Source: Bacteroidales bacterium (lineage in GTDB: Bacteria; Bacteroidota; Bacteroidia; Bacteroidales; Muribaculaceae). Taken from it: a stretch of 64,000 nt of DNA. The stretch is taken from the NCBI GenBank assembly GCA_020860515.1, contig JAJBUG010000070.1, positions 1 through 64,000 of the forward strand, in the 5' to 3' direction. The notes under the pieces were generated by a model. It did no database searches, was not told the origin of the DNA, and was given only the letters and a program-made list of their open reading frames with translations. Both the position numbers and the translations under genes were made by a program. Positions 1 through 9,217 of the stretch are shown piece by piece. Within the stretch, counting starts at the first letter, position 1, and every line of letters begins with the position of its first letter.

Positions 1-60
1 TTTAGTCTTTAGTCTTTAGTCTTTAGTCTTTAGTCTTTAGTCTTTAGTCTTTAGTCTTTA
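1..60. repeat. TTTAGTC heptamer tandem repeat, about 8.5 copies
   Basis: Eight perfect consecutive copies of TTTAGTC plus TTTA run from the window edge into the stop codon (58-60) of the minus-strand DUF4831 gene, so the tract lies just 3' of that gene and may continue beyond the window. The same heptamer recurs at 39480-39568. Being 7 bp, unit gain or loss would not keep a reading frame, but here the tract is non-coding. Confidence 0.95.
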
Positions 61-1140
61 TTCTTTGATTCCGAGAGTGGTGATGGCGCCAGTGGTGGGA
101 TTGAGAAGCACGAAGGCTGGCGCTTTCTTGTCAATAAAGATTTTGGGGTCGAGACCGTAAGTCACGCCCAATTGAGCCAAGGTCACTTGATCCGACTTCA
201 CGGTGCTGCCATTGTAATTTATCGAAACCTGTGCAGTGCCGGGAATCTGATAGGCTACGCCTCCGCTGGGAAAGGCCTTCTCTCTGCCTTTTTCATCAGT
301 TGGAATCTCACCCTTTGAGAGAATTTCCATGTTAAGGTAGATAGGCGTTCCCGAAAGGTCGCTGGCATCTACCAGCCCATCGATAGGTGATAGGCGAGCC
401 AACACGAAATTCTTCACATTCTCATCGCCAGGAGTATAAACCAAGGTGTTTACCTCAGTCCAAGTTTTAGTGGTGCCAGCAAACATAGCTGTCAAGGCAG
501 CCTCCTGAGCTGAAAGATTGTCGAGAGCAAGCTGCAGGGCTTTCCCATCTGGCGGCATATTGTCGGCTTGGCCCGAAATCAGGTCATTGCGGCTCTCGCG
601 CAGTTCAAATATTCGCTCAGTGGCGAGCTGGGCTTGCTTAGCCTGCGACGAACTCATAGTCATATCCTGAGTGATGGCCTGGCGAGCGGCATCTGTCTCA
701 AGCGGCGTAGGCTCGGCTGCTTTTGCCTTAGGCAATTCTACTGCTTTCTGAGCCGGTATATCTTCAGTATTGATGGCAACTGGCACATTGTCGCCATTAA
801 GGATTACGTAAGTGCCAACTCCGCCCTTGAAGCTCATTAGCCATTCGTTGTCCTTGTTAGCCTCACCGCGTGGTACTATTGTCACGCTTTTCACACGCGC
901 ATCATAGGATTCTTGCAGAATAGCATCCTCGATGCCAAGATTGCGGCGCGCATAGTTGTAGAATTGGCCTGGCTTCTTTTCGGTCATCTCAGTCTCGATT
1001 GTGATATCGAGCACTGTGGTGGGAAGGCAGTACACCAGACCGTAGTCATTGGCCTTTGCGGCTGTCATTTTTGTAGTTGTCTGTGCCGCTGCGCCCAATG
1101 CGCAAGCCCCAGCCAGCAGCAATATTGATATTTTTCTCAT
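58..1140 (-). CDS. DUF4831 family secreted protein
   Basis: A 360-residue protein with an N-terminal signal peptide (MRKISILLLAGACALGAAAQ). The N-terminal half (residues about 30-120, around YGLVYCLPTTVLDITIETEM) matches my recollection of the Bacteroidota-only DUF4831 family; no enzymatic function is known for it. The length is normal for the family. A low-complexity stretch rich in Ala, Pro and Glu sits at about residues 130-160. It is probably periplasmic or outer-membrane associated. It stands alone, transcribed away from the nnr gene upstream on the same strand with about 100 bp between them. The stop codon overlaps the end of the heptamer tract. Family assignment is from recognition of the sequence, not a search. 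Confidence 0.8.
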   Translation of the reverse strand: MRKISILLLAGACALGAAAQTTTKMTAAKANDYGLVYCLPTTVLDITIETEMTEKKPGQFYNYARRNLGIEDAILQESYDARVKSVTIVPRGEANKDNEWLMSFKGGVGTYVILNGDNVPVAINTEDIPAQKAVELPKAKAAEPTPLETDAARQAITQDMTMSSSQAKQAQLATERIFELRESRNDLISGQADNMPPDGKALQLALDNLSAQEAALTAMFAGTTKTWTEVNTLVYTPGDENVKNFVLARLSPIDGLVDASDLSGTPIYLNMEILSKGEIPTDEKGREKAFPSGGVAYQIPGTAQVSINYNGSTVKSDQVTLAQLGVTYGLDPKIFIDKKAPAFVLLNPTTGAITTLGIKE

Positions 1141-1248
1141 ATTTTATCTTCTAAATCTTTTATATTCTAAATCTTTAGTCCAATATTACATAATTATAAA
1201 TCCGAAATCTATTAACCATTAACCGAAAACCATTAACCGAAAACCCTC

Positions 1249-2781
1249 TCACTCATTGTTCATTATTTTCCGGATTGCTCGGCCGATATTGTCGGCAATG
1301 TCATCGGCGATAGTGCCATAGGTGCCTTGATCCTCGGCGCAAATCTCGCCCGACAGACCATGCACATACACTCCGATTATGGCCGCTGTCTCAGGGGGAT
1401 AACCTTGGGCTATGAGCCCGGCAATCACACCCGTCAGCACATCTCCGCTGCCAGCGGTTGCCAAGGCCGGCGAACCGCTGCTGTTGATATGCACTTTGCC
1501 GTCAGGGCGCACAATGGCTGTGTAGCGTCCCTTGAGCACTATAATAATATTGTAGAAGTTGGCTTTCTCCATGGCAGTGCGCAGACGGGCCTCGTCGGAG
1601 GGCTGCTCGCCAAACAAGCGGTCAAACTCCCTTTCGTGGGGTGTCAGCACCGAATACACGGGCAGATAATTGAGCATCATTGGGCGCAGAGCAATGCAGT
1701 TGAGGGCATCGGCATCGAGCACCAATGGCTTGCTGTTGGCATTGGCTATCTTCAAGTAATTTTCCAATGCGTTAATCGTTACCTCAGCCGTGCCGATTCC
1801 AGGGCCGATTGCTATGGCATTGTAATTGTATTTGGGCGAAATCTCCGAGATGGCCACATCATGAGTGTCGCGCATAAACAGAGCGCTTGGCACCGCCGTC
1901 TGCATCACATACAGGCCGCATCTCGGCGAATAGCATGTTACCTTGCCCACTCCCGCGCGCAGACAGCCCCGCGTAGCCAACACAGCGGCTCCCATCATGC
2001 CAAAGCTTCCGGCCACGATAAGGGCCGAGCCATAATCCTTCTTAGTGTATTCGGGCCAGCGGGGCCGCAATATGCGCGCCACATCCTTGCGAGTAATCAA
2101 ATAGAATGTGTATGGGGTGCGGCGCATGGCCTCGCGGCTAAGGTTCAGGTCAATCGTAACGCACTCGCCAACCAGCTCGGCATAGTCGTCGATGTAGTAG
2201 GGGAGGTGAGGGAATCCAATGGCCAGGGTCAGGGTGGCATGGATGATATTGTTGTTGATGCTATTAGTGTTGACATCGGGGAAAAGGCCTGAGGGCAGGT
2301 CGATTGCCACGATGTCGGCGTTAGATTCGTTGATAGTGCGTATCAGCACGCTGAAGCTCGGCGGAAGCGAACGCTCAAGACCAGATCCGAACAGACCATC
2401 CACCACTACGCAGTTGCGCTCCAACTCGGGAATATTGAATTGCTGGGTGATTTCGGTAAGCTGGGCCTCGGGAAACTCCTCGAGCAGCTGGTCACGGAAA
2501 TTTTGGCATACCTGACTAAGGCGCCGACCGCCTATGTTGAATAAAAATATTTCGGGATTGTAACCTTGCCTCATCAGCAAGCGGCATGCTGCCAGGGTGT
2601 CGGCTCCATTGCCTCCCCAGCCGGCGAACACCACCATGCGTCGCTTGGGGTCCCAGCGGTCGCTTATCTCGGCGGCTATGCCTGTGGCTGCGCGCTCGAT
2701 GAGCTCCTGGACCTCAACGCCATCATTCTCAATCGTGGATTGGATGATGGATTTGATCTGATCATTTGAGAAAATTTTCAT
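1249..2781 (-). CDS. nnr: bifunctional NAD(P)H-hydrate epimerase / ADP-dependent NAD(P)H-hydrate dehydratase
   Basis: This cytosolic metabolite-repair enzyme epimerises and dehydrates damaged NAD(P)HX back to NAD(P)H. The protein is 510 residues and has the usual fused layout: a YjeF_N epimerase domain (about 1-215, with a glycine-rich VVFAGWGGNGADTLAA loop) followed by a YjeF_C/NAXD kinase-like dehydratase domain (about 230-510, with AGSGDVLTGVIAGLIAQG near the end). I chose the ATG at 2781 (MKIFSNDQIKS). An upstream in-frame ATG at 2874 would only add low-complexity residues encoded by the TTTGGGA repeat. A TAACTTTG promoter box ends about 5 bases before this ATG, so the mRNA should have almost no leader. 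It is divergent from alanine dehydrogenase. Confidence 0.93.
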   Translation of the reverse strand: MKIFSNDQIKSIIQSTIENDGVEVQELIERAATGIAAEISDRWDPKRRMVVFAGWGGNGADTLAACRLLMRQGYNPEIFLFNIGGRRLSQVCQNFRDQLLEEFPEAQLTEITQQFNIPELERNCVVVDGLFGSGLERSLPPSFSVLIRTINESNADIVAIDLPSGLFPDVNTNSINNNIIHATLTLAIGFPHLPYYIDDYAELVGECVTIDLNLSREAMRRTPYTFYLITRKDVARILRPRWPEYTKKDYGSALIVAGSFGMMGAAVLATRGCLRAGVGKVTCYSPRCGLYVMQTAVPSALFMRDTHDVAISEISPKYNYNAIAIGPGIGTAEVTINALENYLKIANANSKPLVLDADALNCIALRPMMLNYLPVYSVLTPHEREFDRLFGEQPSDEARLRTAMEKANFYNIIIVLKGRYTAIVRPDGKVHINSSGSPALATAGSGDVLTGVIAGLIAQGYPPETAAIIGVYVHGLSGEICAEDQGTYGTIADDIADNIGRAIRKIMNNE

Positions 2782-2786
2782 AACTG

Positions 2787-2794
2787 CAAAGTTA
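2787..2794 (-). promoter_or_regulatory. Bacteroidota -7 box (TAACTTTG) for nnr
   Basis: The minus strand reads TAACTTTG, a perfect TAnnTTTG box. It is so close to the ATG at 2781 that transcription would begin at or beside the start codon. Confidence 0.5.
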
Positions 2795-2803
2795 CGAAAA
2801 ATA

Positions 2804-2890
2804 TTTGGGATTTGGGATTTGGGATTTGGGATTTGGAATAGAAAAATGATTTTTCCCCCAAATTCAAAATCCAAAATCCCAAATCCAAAA
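2804..2890. repeat. TTTGGGA heptamer tandem repeat with an inverted complementary tract
   Basis: Four perfect TTTGGGA units plus a partial unit cover 2804-2837. After about 25 bases, a tract rich in the complement (AATCCAAAATCCCAAATCC, about 2865-2890) follows, so the two halves can fold into an imperfect hairpin. It lies between the divergent nnr and ald genes. Confidence 0.85.
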
Positions 2891-2981
2891 AAATTTGGAG
2901 AATTTGGAATTAATTCGTAAATTTGGGGCGTGATTTCATAATCATATCACAACCCATTGAACAACCTTAAATTTTACCGTT

Positions 2982-4094
2982 ATGATTATCGGAGTACCAA
3001 AAGAAATCAAGAACAATGAGAACCGAGTAGGGGCTACCCCCGCTGGAGTAAAGGAGCTCGTAAAGCACGGCCACAAAGTGTATGTGCAGCACACCGCAGG
3101 CGAAGGCTCAGGTTTCGCAGATGCAGAGTATGAGGCAGCCGGAGCAGTGATCCTCCCCACGATCGAGGATGTTTATGGCATCGCTGAGATGATCATCAAG
3201 GTAAAGGAGCCTATTGCTCCCGAATACCCCCTGTGCCGCAAGGGCCAAGTGATTTTCACCTATTTCCATTTCGCATGCGACCTTGAACTGACTGAGGCTA
3301 TGATAGCGGCTGAGAGCGTGTGCATCGCCTATGAGACAGTGCGCGACCGCCAAGGTCATCTGCCACTGCTTACCCCCATGAGCGAGGTGGCCGGACGCAT
3401 GGCTACCCAGGAGGGCGCTCGATTCTTGGAGAAGCCCCAAGGAGGCAAAGGCATACTGCTTGGCGGCGTGCCAGGCGTGAAACCAGCCAAAGTGCTGGTG
3501 ATTGGTGGCGGTGTGGTTGGCAGCAATGCGGCCCTGATGGCAGCTGGCCTTGGGGCTGATGTCACAATCACTGATATCTCACTGCCCACGCTGCGCCATT
3601 TGGCCGATGTGATGCCCAAGAATGTAAAGACTCTCTATTCCTCGGCCCACAATATCGAGGTGGAGCTGCCTACTGCTGATCTGGTGATAGGATCAGTGCT
3701 TATCCCTGGAGCCAAGACGCCTCATCTTGTAACTCGCGACATGCTCAAGCTGATGAAGCCTGGCACAGTGATGGTGGATGTGGCTGTGGATCAAGGCGGA
3801 TGCTTCGAGACCACCCATCCTACAACCCATAGCGAACCCACCTACGTGGTAGATGGCATCGTGCATTATGCTGTAGCCAACATTCCTGGGGCTGTGCCCT
3901 ATACCTCAACAATGGCACTGACCAATGCCACTCTCCCCTACGCTCTGCGCTTGGCAGATATGGGCTGGAAGAAGGCCTGCGAGGCCGACCCAGGCTTGGC
4001 CGATGGTGTAAACATGGTCGATGGCAAAATCACCTTCAAGGCGGTAGCCGAGGCCTTTGACCTCCCATATATCCCACTCAAAGAAGTTTTATAA
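2982..4094 (+). CDS. ald: alanine dehydrogenase
   Basis: This enzyme catalyses NAD-dependent oxidative deamination of L-alanine to pyruvate and ammonia, and the reverse. The 370-residue length is typical. The N-terminal domain shows [19 protein letters not shown] and the conserved EGSGF region; the Rossmann fold is seen at about 168-200 ([20 protein letters not shown]). The C-terminal part has [21 protein letters not shown], a strong family signature. The start ATG follows AT-rich sequence with no other in-frame candidate close by. The gene is monocistronic and ends before two strong hairpins. Confidence 0.95.
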   Translation: MIIGVPKEIKNNENRVGATPAGVKELVKHGHKVYVQHTAGEGSGFADAEYEAAGAVILPTIEDVYGIAEMIIKVKEPIAPEYPLCRKGQVIFTYFHFACDLELTEAMIAAESVCIAYETVRDRQGHLPLLTPMSEVAGRMATQEGARFLEKPQGGKGILLGGVPGVKPAKVLVIGGGVVGSNAALMAAGLGADVTITDISLPTLRHLADVMPKNVKTLYSSAHNIEVELPTADLVIGSVLIPGAKTPHLVTRDMLKLMKPGTVMVDVAVDQGGCFETTHPTTHSEPTYVVDGIVHYAVANIPGAVPYTSTMALTNATLPYALRLADMGWKKACEADPGLADGVNMVDGKITFKAVAEAFDLPYIPLKEVL

Positions 4095-4146
4095 AAGGTA
4101 ACCCACGGTTTCATAGAAAAAGGTCGAAGACCTTCCATAGGGATAA

Positions 4147-4223
4147 CCCCACGATGCAATCGTGGGGTCTTGATGCTCCTTCACTCCACCACTGTGGCGT
4201 GCCAACGGCACGCCACAGTTTTT
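4147..4223 (+). terminator. tandem hairpins, the second a strong intrinsic terminator after ald
   Basis: A 9-bp perfect stem (4147-4155 with 4159-4167, loop GCA) is followed by a 12-bp perfect stem (CTGTGGCGTGCC 4192-4203 with its complement 4207-4218, loop AAC) and five Ts at 4219-4223. Confidence 0.85.
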
Positions 4224-4235
4224 ATGTTGGTAAAT

Positions 4236-4367
4236 TATGCTGAAAAACATGAATAAAGACAGAAATATTTGGTTAATAACTCTTAATAATTTGTCGTTTC
4301 AGCTAATATTAGTTAATTTTTACACTTAACTTAATATTAATTAATTTAAAAATTGTAGATTTGCGGC
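4236..4367 (+). promoter_or_regulatory. upstream regulatory region of the first SusC/SusD operon (shared with the second)
   Basis: This AT-rich stretch ends in a Bacteroidota -7 box (TAGATTTG, 4356-4363) followed by CGG. About 130 bp align along their length with 10512-10645 upstream of the second SusC gene, including GAAAAACA, TTAATAATTTGTC, TTAGTTAATTTT and ATTGTAGATTTGCGG. Together with the terminators it fills the gene-free stretch 4095-4446. The transcribed leader to the ATG at 4447 is about 75 nt. Confidence 0.7.
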
Positions 4368-4446
4368 ATCGAAAAGTTAAGAAGTATAATCCAAAATAGG
4401 TACAGAGTTCAAAAATCAAAGTTTTTCAATCTAAACTGCTAAAAGA

Positions 4447-7400
4447 ATGAGAAGAGTTATTTGCTTACTTTTTGCAATTCTTACGATCAGCGCAGCCATG
4501 TTGGCACAGACCCGTACCGTGAAGGGACAGGTAGTGGCGGGAGCCGACAACGAACCCTTGGTTGGCGCAAGCGTAAGAGTACCGGGGACGCAACTTGCCG
4601 TAGTGACTGATGTCGATGGCAACTTCACGATCCCCAACGTGCCTGAATCGGCCAAGACGATACAGGTAAGCTATGTGGGAATGACCTCGCGCGAGCTTCC
4701 CATCACATCAGGCGTGATGCATGTCGCGCTCGACCTCAATGCCGCTGTCCTCGACGAGGTGGTGGTGACCGCTATGGGCATTTCCCGTTCGGAAAAGACC
4801 CTCGGCTATTCAGCCACTCAGGTGGATGCCAGCCAGATTGAAGCTGCGCAGACAACCAATGTGATGTCGGCCCTCCAGGGCAAGGTAGCTGGTCTGCAAA
4901 TCCAAAACGTCAGCTCAAGTCCTGGTACCGCAAGCAACGTAAACATCCGCGGTCTAAGTTCAATCAACGGTAACAACCAGCCTCTCTACGTGGTTGATGG
5001 TGTGCCTATGGCCAACAGCAGCTATATCGCTCAAGGTCAGCAGATGTCAACAGGCGGTGTGGCAAACATTTCGCCCGATGATATTGCCAGCCTTACAGTG
5101 CTCAAGGGCGCAGCTGCAACAGCTCTCTATGGTAGCCGCGCTGCCAATGGCGTGATCATGATTACCACCAAGAGCGGTAGCAAAGGCCAAGAGAAGAATT
5201 ATACCATTACATATTCAGGCAATGTAGTAGCCAGCCGAGTGGCTATGCTTCCTGAAATGCAGGACTCTTATGGTCAGGGTTGGAATGGTCAGCAGACATA
5301 CATCGAAAACGGTTCATGGGGTCCCAAACTTGATGGTTCTACCCAAGTTTACGGTCCTATTTGGAACAATTCGCAGCGCATCCACACCTATGATGCCAAG
5401 AAGAACAATGTAAAGGACTTCTTTGATACAGGTTGGAGCCAGAACCATAGTGTGGCTATGAGTGGCGTAAGCAAAGACCAAACCATGAGCTACTATGCAA
5501 GCTACACCTACACTGGCGACAATGGCGTAATGCCTGGCGACAATGACACCTTCAAGCGCAATGCCTTCTCTTTCCGTGGCAGCTTCCAGCCAGAAAAGTG
5601 GATTAAGATAAGCAGCAGCGTCAACTACTCAAGCTACAAGACCAAGGCTGTGGGTCAGTATCAGGGTACGTCAGTGATTGATGGTCTCTTTGAGTTCCCA
5701 CGCGATATTTCTATCGTTGACCTCAAGGACCTCAACAACGCATTCAATACCCCCGAGGCTTACTACACTCCTTACGGCATCACCAACCCCTATTGGGCGC
5801 TTGCCAATAACAAGTATGAAATCAACGGTAACCAGACCTTTGGCAAGATCCAGGCTGATATCTATCCAGTTGACCATGTAACTCTTACCTATCGCTTCGG
5901 CTTTGATGTTAGCAATTATGACACCAAGCAGGGTTATCCTCAAATCGACCTTGACGATGCTCTTATCAACGAGGATTATGGCTATGCTCCCAGCAACATG
6001 AATCAGGCTGGTTATGTTTACAGCTATTATCGTCGCGCTCATGAGTACAACCATGACTTCATGGCTCAGTACAACAATAAGTTCTTTGACAGTAAATTTG
6101 ATGTTACAGCTATCGTGGGTGTCAACATGAACGAGCGCGCTTACACTTGGATGAACGGCCAAACCGACGATCTGTCGATTTATACCGGATTCTGGGATTT
6201 GAGCAATGGCTCAACCCTTACCACACTTGGCGAAGGTCAGATGAAGCGTCGGCTCGTAGGTCTTTACGGCGACATCAGCCTCGGCTGGGATGAGTTCTTG
6301 TACTTGGATGTGACGATGCGCAACGACTGGTCTTCGACACTGCCCAAGGGCAACCGCTCGTTCTTCTATCCTGGCGTAACCCTGGCTGGCATCTTCACTC
6401 GATTCATTCAGGACAAGTCAGTGCTGTCGTTCGGTAAAGTACGCTTGGCTTATGGTAAGACAGGTAATGATGCTGATCCCTACTACACAGCCACCAGCTA
6501 TAGGCAAGCATACAGCAATGGTTACTATGGAAACTATATTACCAACTTCCCAGTAAATGGCACCAACTCATTTATGGCTTCTGCTACTTCGGGCTCTAAC
6601 CAACTGCGCCCTGAGATGACCACTGAGTTTGAAGCTGGTCTTAACCTGAAGTTCTTCAATGGCCGCATTGATTTCGATGCATCGTTCTACAATCGAGTAA
6701 CTAAGGACCAGATTTTCACCCTGCCAGTTGACCCGTCATCAGGCTACAGCTATCAAGTTTGCAACTTTGGTAAGGTGCGCAACCGTGGTGTGGAATTGGC
6801 ACTTGACTTCATCCCCGTGCAGCTCAACAACTTCCAATGGCAAATTGGCTTCAACTGGGCATACAACCGCAACAAGGTACTTACGATGCCTGAAAGCCTG
6901 GAGGGAGGCAAGGTTACTATCAACAGTTACAGCGCTGGCAACGATGCCGTATATCTCTATGCAATGGAGGGCAAAGCTCTTGGCCAATATTACACCTATC
7001 TACAGCAATACGTAACTGATGAGAACTCACCCTACTACGGTCAAATAATCGTAGGAAGCGATGGACTCCCGGTATTGGGCACTAAAGAAGAGGATACTGG
7101 CATGAATATGAACCACAAGTGGACAGGAGGTGTCACCACAGCTCTTTCGGCATTTGGATTCACCCTGAGCGGAGCTCTGGATATTCGCTATGGAGGTTAC
7201 TACTTCTGCCGCACCAAGAACTTGATGTCGTTCACCGGTAATGGCAAGGTTACAATGTACAACGACCGTCAGCCGTTTGTTATCCCCAACTCTGTGGTTG
7301 ACAATGGCGATGGCACCTATTCACCCAACACCAAGGCTATCTACTTGGCCGACAGCTCACTCCAGGACTATTACGAACTTGGATGGGGCAACGGCGGAAA

Positions 7401-7677
7401 GTTCTACATGGTTGACCGCACCTATGTGAAGCTGCGCAACATCTCGCTCACCTATCAACTCCCTCGCAAGTGGCTCAAGAAGATTTATATGAGCGATGTA
7501 GCCATCACTCTCTATGGCAACAACTTGGTAACCTGGACTGCAAGCGACAATATCTTCTCAGATCCTGAGGTTTCCAACACATCTTCTACCTCAAGCGACT
7601 TGGCAGTAGGCTTTGGCCAATACTATGCCAATCCATCGCAAAAGGAATTCGGTGTCAATCTGAAAGTAACCTTCTAA
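4447..7677 (+). CDS. SusC/RagA-family TonB-linked outer-membrane transporter
   Basis: This 1076-residue protein takes up a large ligand (glycan or peptide) across the outer membrane together with its SusD partner. In order: a signal peptide (1-20, ending MLAQ), a carboxypeptidase-regulatory-like domain (about 22-100, TVKGQVVAGADNEPLVGASV), a plug domain (about 115-235, LYVVDGVPM and YGSRAANGVIMITTKSG) and a C-terminal 22-strand barrel ending in aromatic EFGVNLKVTF. Length and ends are complete. It is the first gene of an operon with SusD (12 bp downstream) and two lipoproteins. No sigma/anti-sigma pair, hybrid two-component regulator or CAZyme is adjacent, so the substrate cannot be inferred. 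Confidence 0.95.
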   Translation: MRRVICLLFAILTISAAMLAQTRTVKGQVVAGADNEPLVGASVRVPGTQLAVVTDVDGNFTIPNVPESAKTIQVSYVGMTSRELPITSGVMHVALDLNAAVLDEVVVTAMGISRSEKTLGYSATQVDASQIEAAQTTNVMSALQGKVAGLQIQNVSSSPGTASNVNIRGLSSINGNNQPLYVVDGVPMANSSYIAQGQQMSTGGVANISPDDIASLTVLKGAAATALYGSRAANGVIMITTKSGSKGQEKNYTITYSGNVVASRVAMLPEMQDSYGQGWNGQQTYIENGSWGPKLDGSTQVYGPIWNNSQRIHTYDAKKNNVKDFFDTGWSQNHSVAMSGVSKDQTMSYYASYTYTGDNGVMPGDNDTFKRNAFSFRGSFQPEKWIKISSSVNYSSYKTKAVGQYQGTSVIDGLFEFPRDISIVDLKDLNNAFNTPEAYYTPYGITNPYWALANNKYEINGNQTFGKIQADIYPVDHVTLTYRFGFDVSNYDTKQGYPQIDLDDALINEDYGYAPSNMNQAGYVYSYYRRAHEYNHDFMAQYNNKFFDSKFDVTAIVGVNMNERAYTWMNGQTDDLSIYTGFWDLSNGSTLTTLGEGQMKRRLVGLYGDISLGWDEFLYLDVTMRNDWSSTLPKGNRSFFYPGVTLAGIFTRFIQDKSVLSFGKVRLAYGKTGNDADPYYTATSYRQAYSNGYYGNYITNFPVNGTNSFMASATSGSNQLRPEMTTEFEAGLNLKFFNGRIDFDASFYNRVTKDQIFTLPVDPSSGYSYQVCNFGKVRNRGVELALDFIPVQLNNFQWQIGFNWAYNRNKVLTMPESLEGGKVTINSYSAGNDAVYLYAMEGKALGQYYTYLQQYVTDENSPYYGQIIVGSDGLPVLGTKEEDTGMNMNHKWTGGVTTALSAFGFTLSGALDIRYGGYYFCRTKNLMSFTGNGKVTMYNDRQPFVIPNSVVDNGDGTYSPNTKAIYLADSSLQDYYELGWGNGGKFYMVDRTYVKLRNISLTYQLPRKWLKKIYMSDVAITLYGNNLVTWTASDNIFSDPEVSNTSSTSSDLAVGFGQYYANPSQKEFGVNLKVTF

Positions 7678-7689
7678 GCATCTACAACA

Positions 7690-9180
7690 ATGAAAAAATA
7701 CATATTAGCAACAATCGTGGCGTTGGGCTTGGTTGCTACAAGCTGTGACAGCTATCTCGACATCAACGAGAATCCCAATTCACCTGCCGAAAACAACTTG
7801 GACCCAAGCTTGCTCTTCCCAGGAGCTGAGCTGGCCTTCTGCAACAGCTATGGTGATTATCTGCGCATCACTGGCGGATATTTCGCTCAGTATTACTGCC
7901 AGTTCTTTGGTACCAGCAACTATCTTGACTATAGCCAGTTCTCACAATCTGCCACTCGTAGCAGCACCACCTACACCAACCTTTGCGTACGCGTGCTCAA
8001 CAATATGAATACAGCTGCCAATCTCGCTGAACAGTCAGAGGAATGGGGCACATATCTTGCTTGCAAGGTGTTCAAGGCGGCCACATATCAGATTTTTGTT
8101 GACTGCTACAGCAGTTGTCCCTACAGCGAGGGAATGGACCTAAATAACCTGACTCCTAAATATGATGATGGGCAGGAAGTTTACGAAGGTATTCTTGCAG
8201 AACTTGATGACGCTCTTTCAAAAGCTAATAACAGCGATGCAGTATGTACCAATTACTTATTCTCAGGCGAGCGTGCTTCGGTATGGATTAAGCTTGCCAA
8301 CGCATTGAAGCTCCGCATCCTGATGCGCATGAGCAATGCTGTGAATGTGCAAAGCCAGCTTGCTTCGCTGATTGCAGAAGATAATTTCCCAACTGAGGAT
8401 GTATGCTGGGAAGGCATCTGGACCAACGCCAGCGGTCAGGCCAATCCATTCTATCAGGAAGAGTTCGCTACTTACTTCGGTTCTAACCAACAGAATGTGG
8501 CCCTCAACTTAGCCCTGATGAAGACTATGGAAGAGTGCATGGACGCACGCGAAGAGGCATTCTTCAATAAGAATGACAATGGAAATTATTGGGGTGGAGT
8601 ATCTGGTACAAACTTTACCACATCATCTACCTACAAGTCGGGTTATTTCTGCCGCCCCAATATGGCCTACAATAGCCCAGTGTATTTCATAACTCGGGCT
8701 GAGGTTGAGTTCTTCCTGGCTGAGTATTATGCACGCTATGGCAGCGCCAGCGAGGCAGAAGCTCATTACAAGGCAGCTGTAGAGGCATCGTTCGAATCGG
8801 CTGGCTTGGCCGCCTCGCAAGCCGAGAGTGTATTGGCAGCCTATCCATTCAGCGTAAGCGACTATAAGCGCGTAATTGGCATCCAGAAGTGGGTAGCCAT
8901 GAGCGGAACCAACCCATTCGAGGGCTATTGCGAACTTCGCCGTCTGAAATACCCCACATTTGGAAGTGCTACAGGAGATCAAATTTACAATGTACTGACT
9001 GGTGCTTATGATGAATCAGTACTGCAAGCTGGCAACCTCTACACTCCCATCTCATATCTGAATTTGCTTGGAGCTAACAAGGTGCTGCAGCGCTGGCCTT
9101 ATCCAAGCAGTTCGCAGAGTACCAACAGCAATACTCCCAACTTCACTAATTACGATGACCCAATCTTCTGGGCAGAATAA
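7690..9180 (+). CDS. SusD/RagB-family nutrient-binding outer-membrane lipoprotein
   Basis: This 496-residue surface lipoprotein forms the lid and ligand-binding partner of the upstream SusC. The lipobox is clear (ALGLVATSCDSYLDINENP, Cys at about residue 19), and the SusD start motif (CDSYLDINENPNSP) and helical TPR-like body are present. The C-terminal region (YCELRRLKYPTF, VLQRWPYPSSSQSTN) is typical of the SusD_RagB SusD-like superfamily variant with a DUF3823-free ending. The gene starts 12 bp after susC and is intact. Confidence 0.93.
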   Translation: MKKYILATIVALGLVATSCDSYLDINENPNSPAENNLDPSLLFPGAELAFCNSYGDYLRITGGYFAQYYCQFFGTSNYLDYSQFSQSATRSSTTYTNLCVRVLNNMNTAANLAEQSEEWGTYLACKVFKAATYQIFVDCYSSCPYSEGMDLNNLTPKYDDGQEVYEGILAELDDALSKANNSDAVCTNYLFSGERASVWIKLANALKLRILMRMSNAVNVQSQLASLIAEDNFPTEDVCWEGIWTNASGQANPFYQEEFATYFGSNQQNVALNLALMKTMEECMDAREEAFFNKNDNGNYWGGVSGTNFTTSSTYKSGYFCRPNMAYNSPVYFITRAEVEFFLAEYYARYGSASEAEAHYKAAVEASFESAGLAASQAESVLAAYPFSVSDYKRVIGIQKWVAMSGTNPFEGYCELRRLKYPTFGSATGDQIYNVLTGAYDESVLQAGNLYTPISYLNLLGANKVLQRWPYPSSSQSTNSNTPNFTNYDDPIFWAE

Positions 9181-9217
9181 GGATTGTGAAACTATTTGAG
9201 AACAAATTAACTCAAAA

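Noticed and set aside
1327..2292. Long plus-strand ORF (321 codons) opposite nnr
   Set aside because: It lies wholly antisense to a well-supported enzyme gene, has no recognisable motif and is the kind of shadow frame expected from moderate-GC coding sequence.
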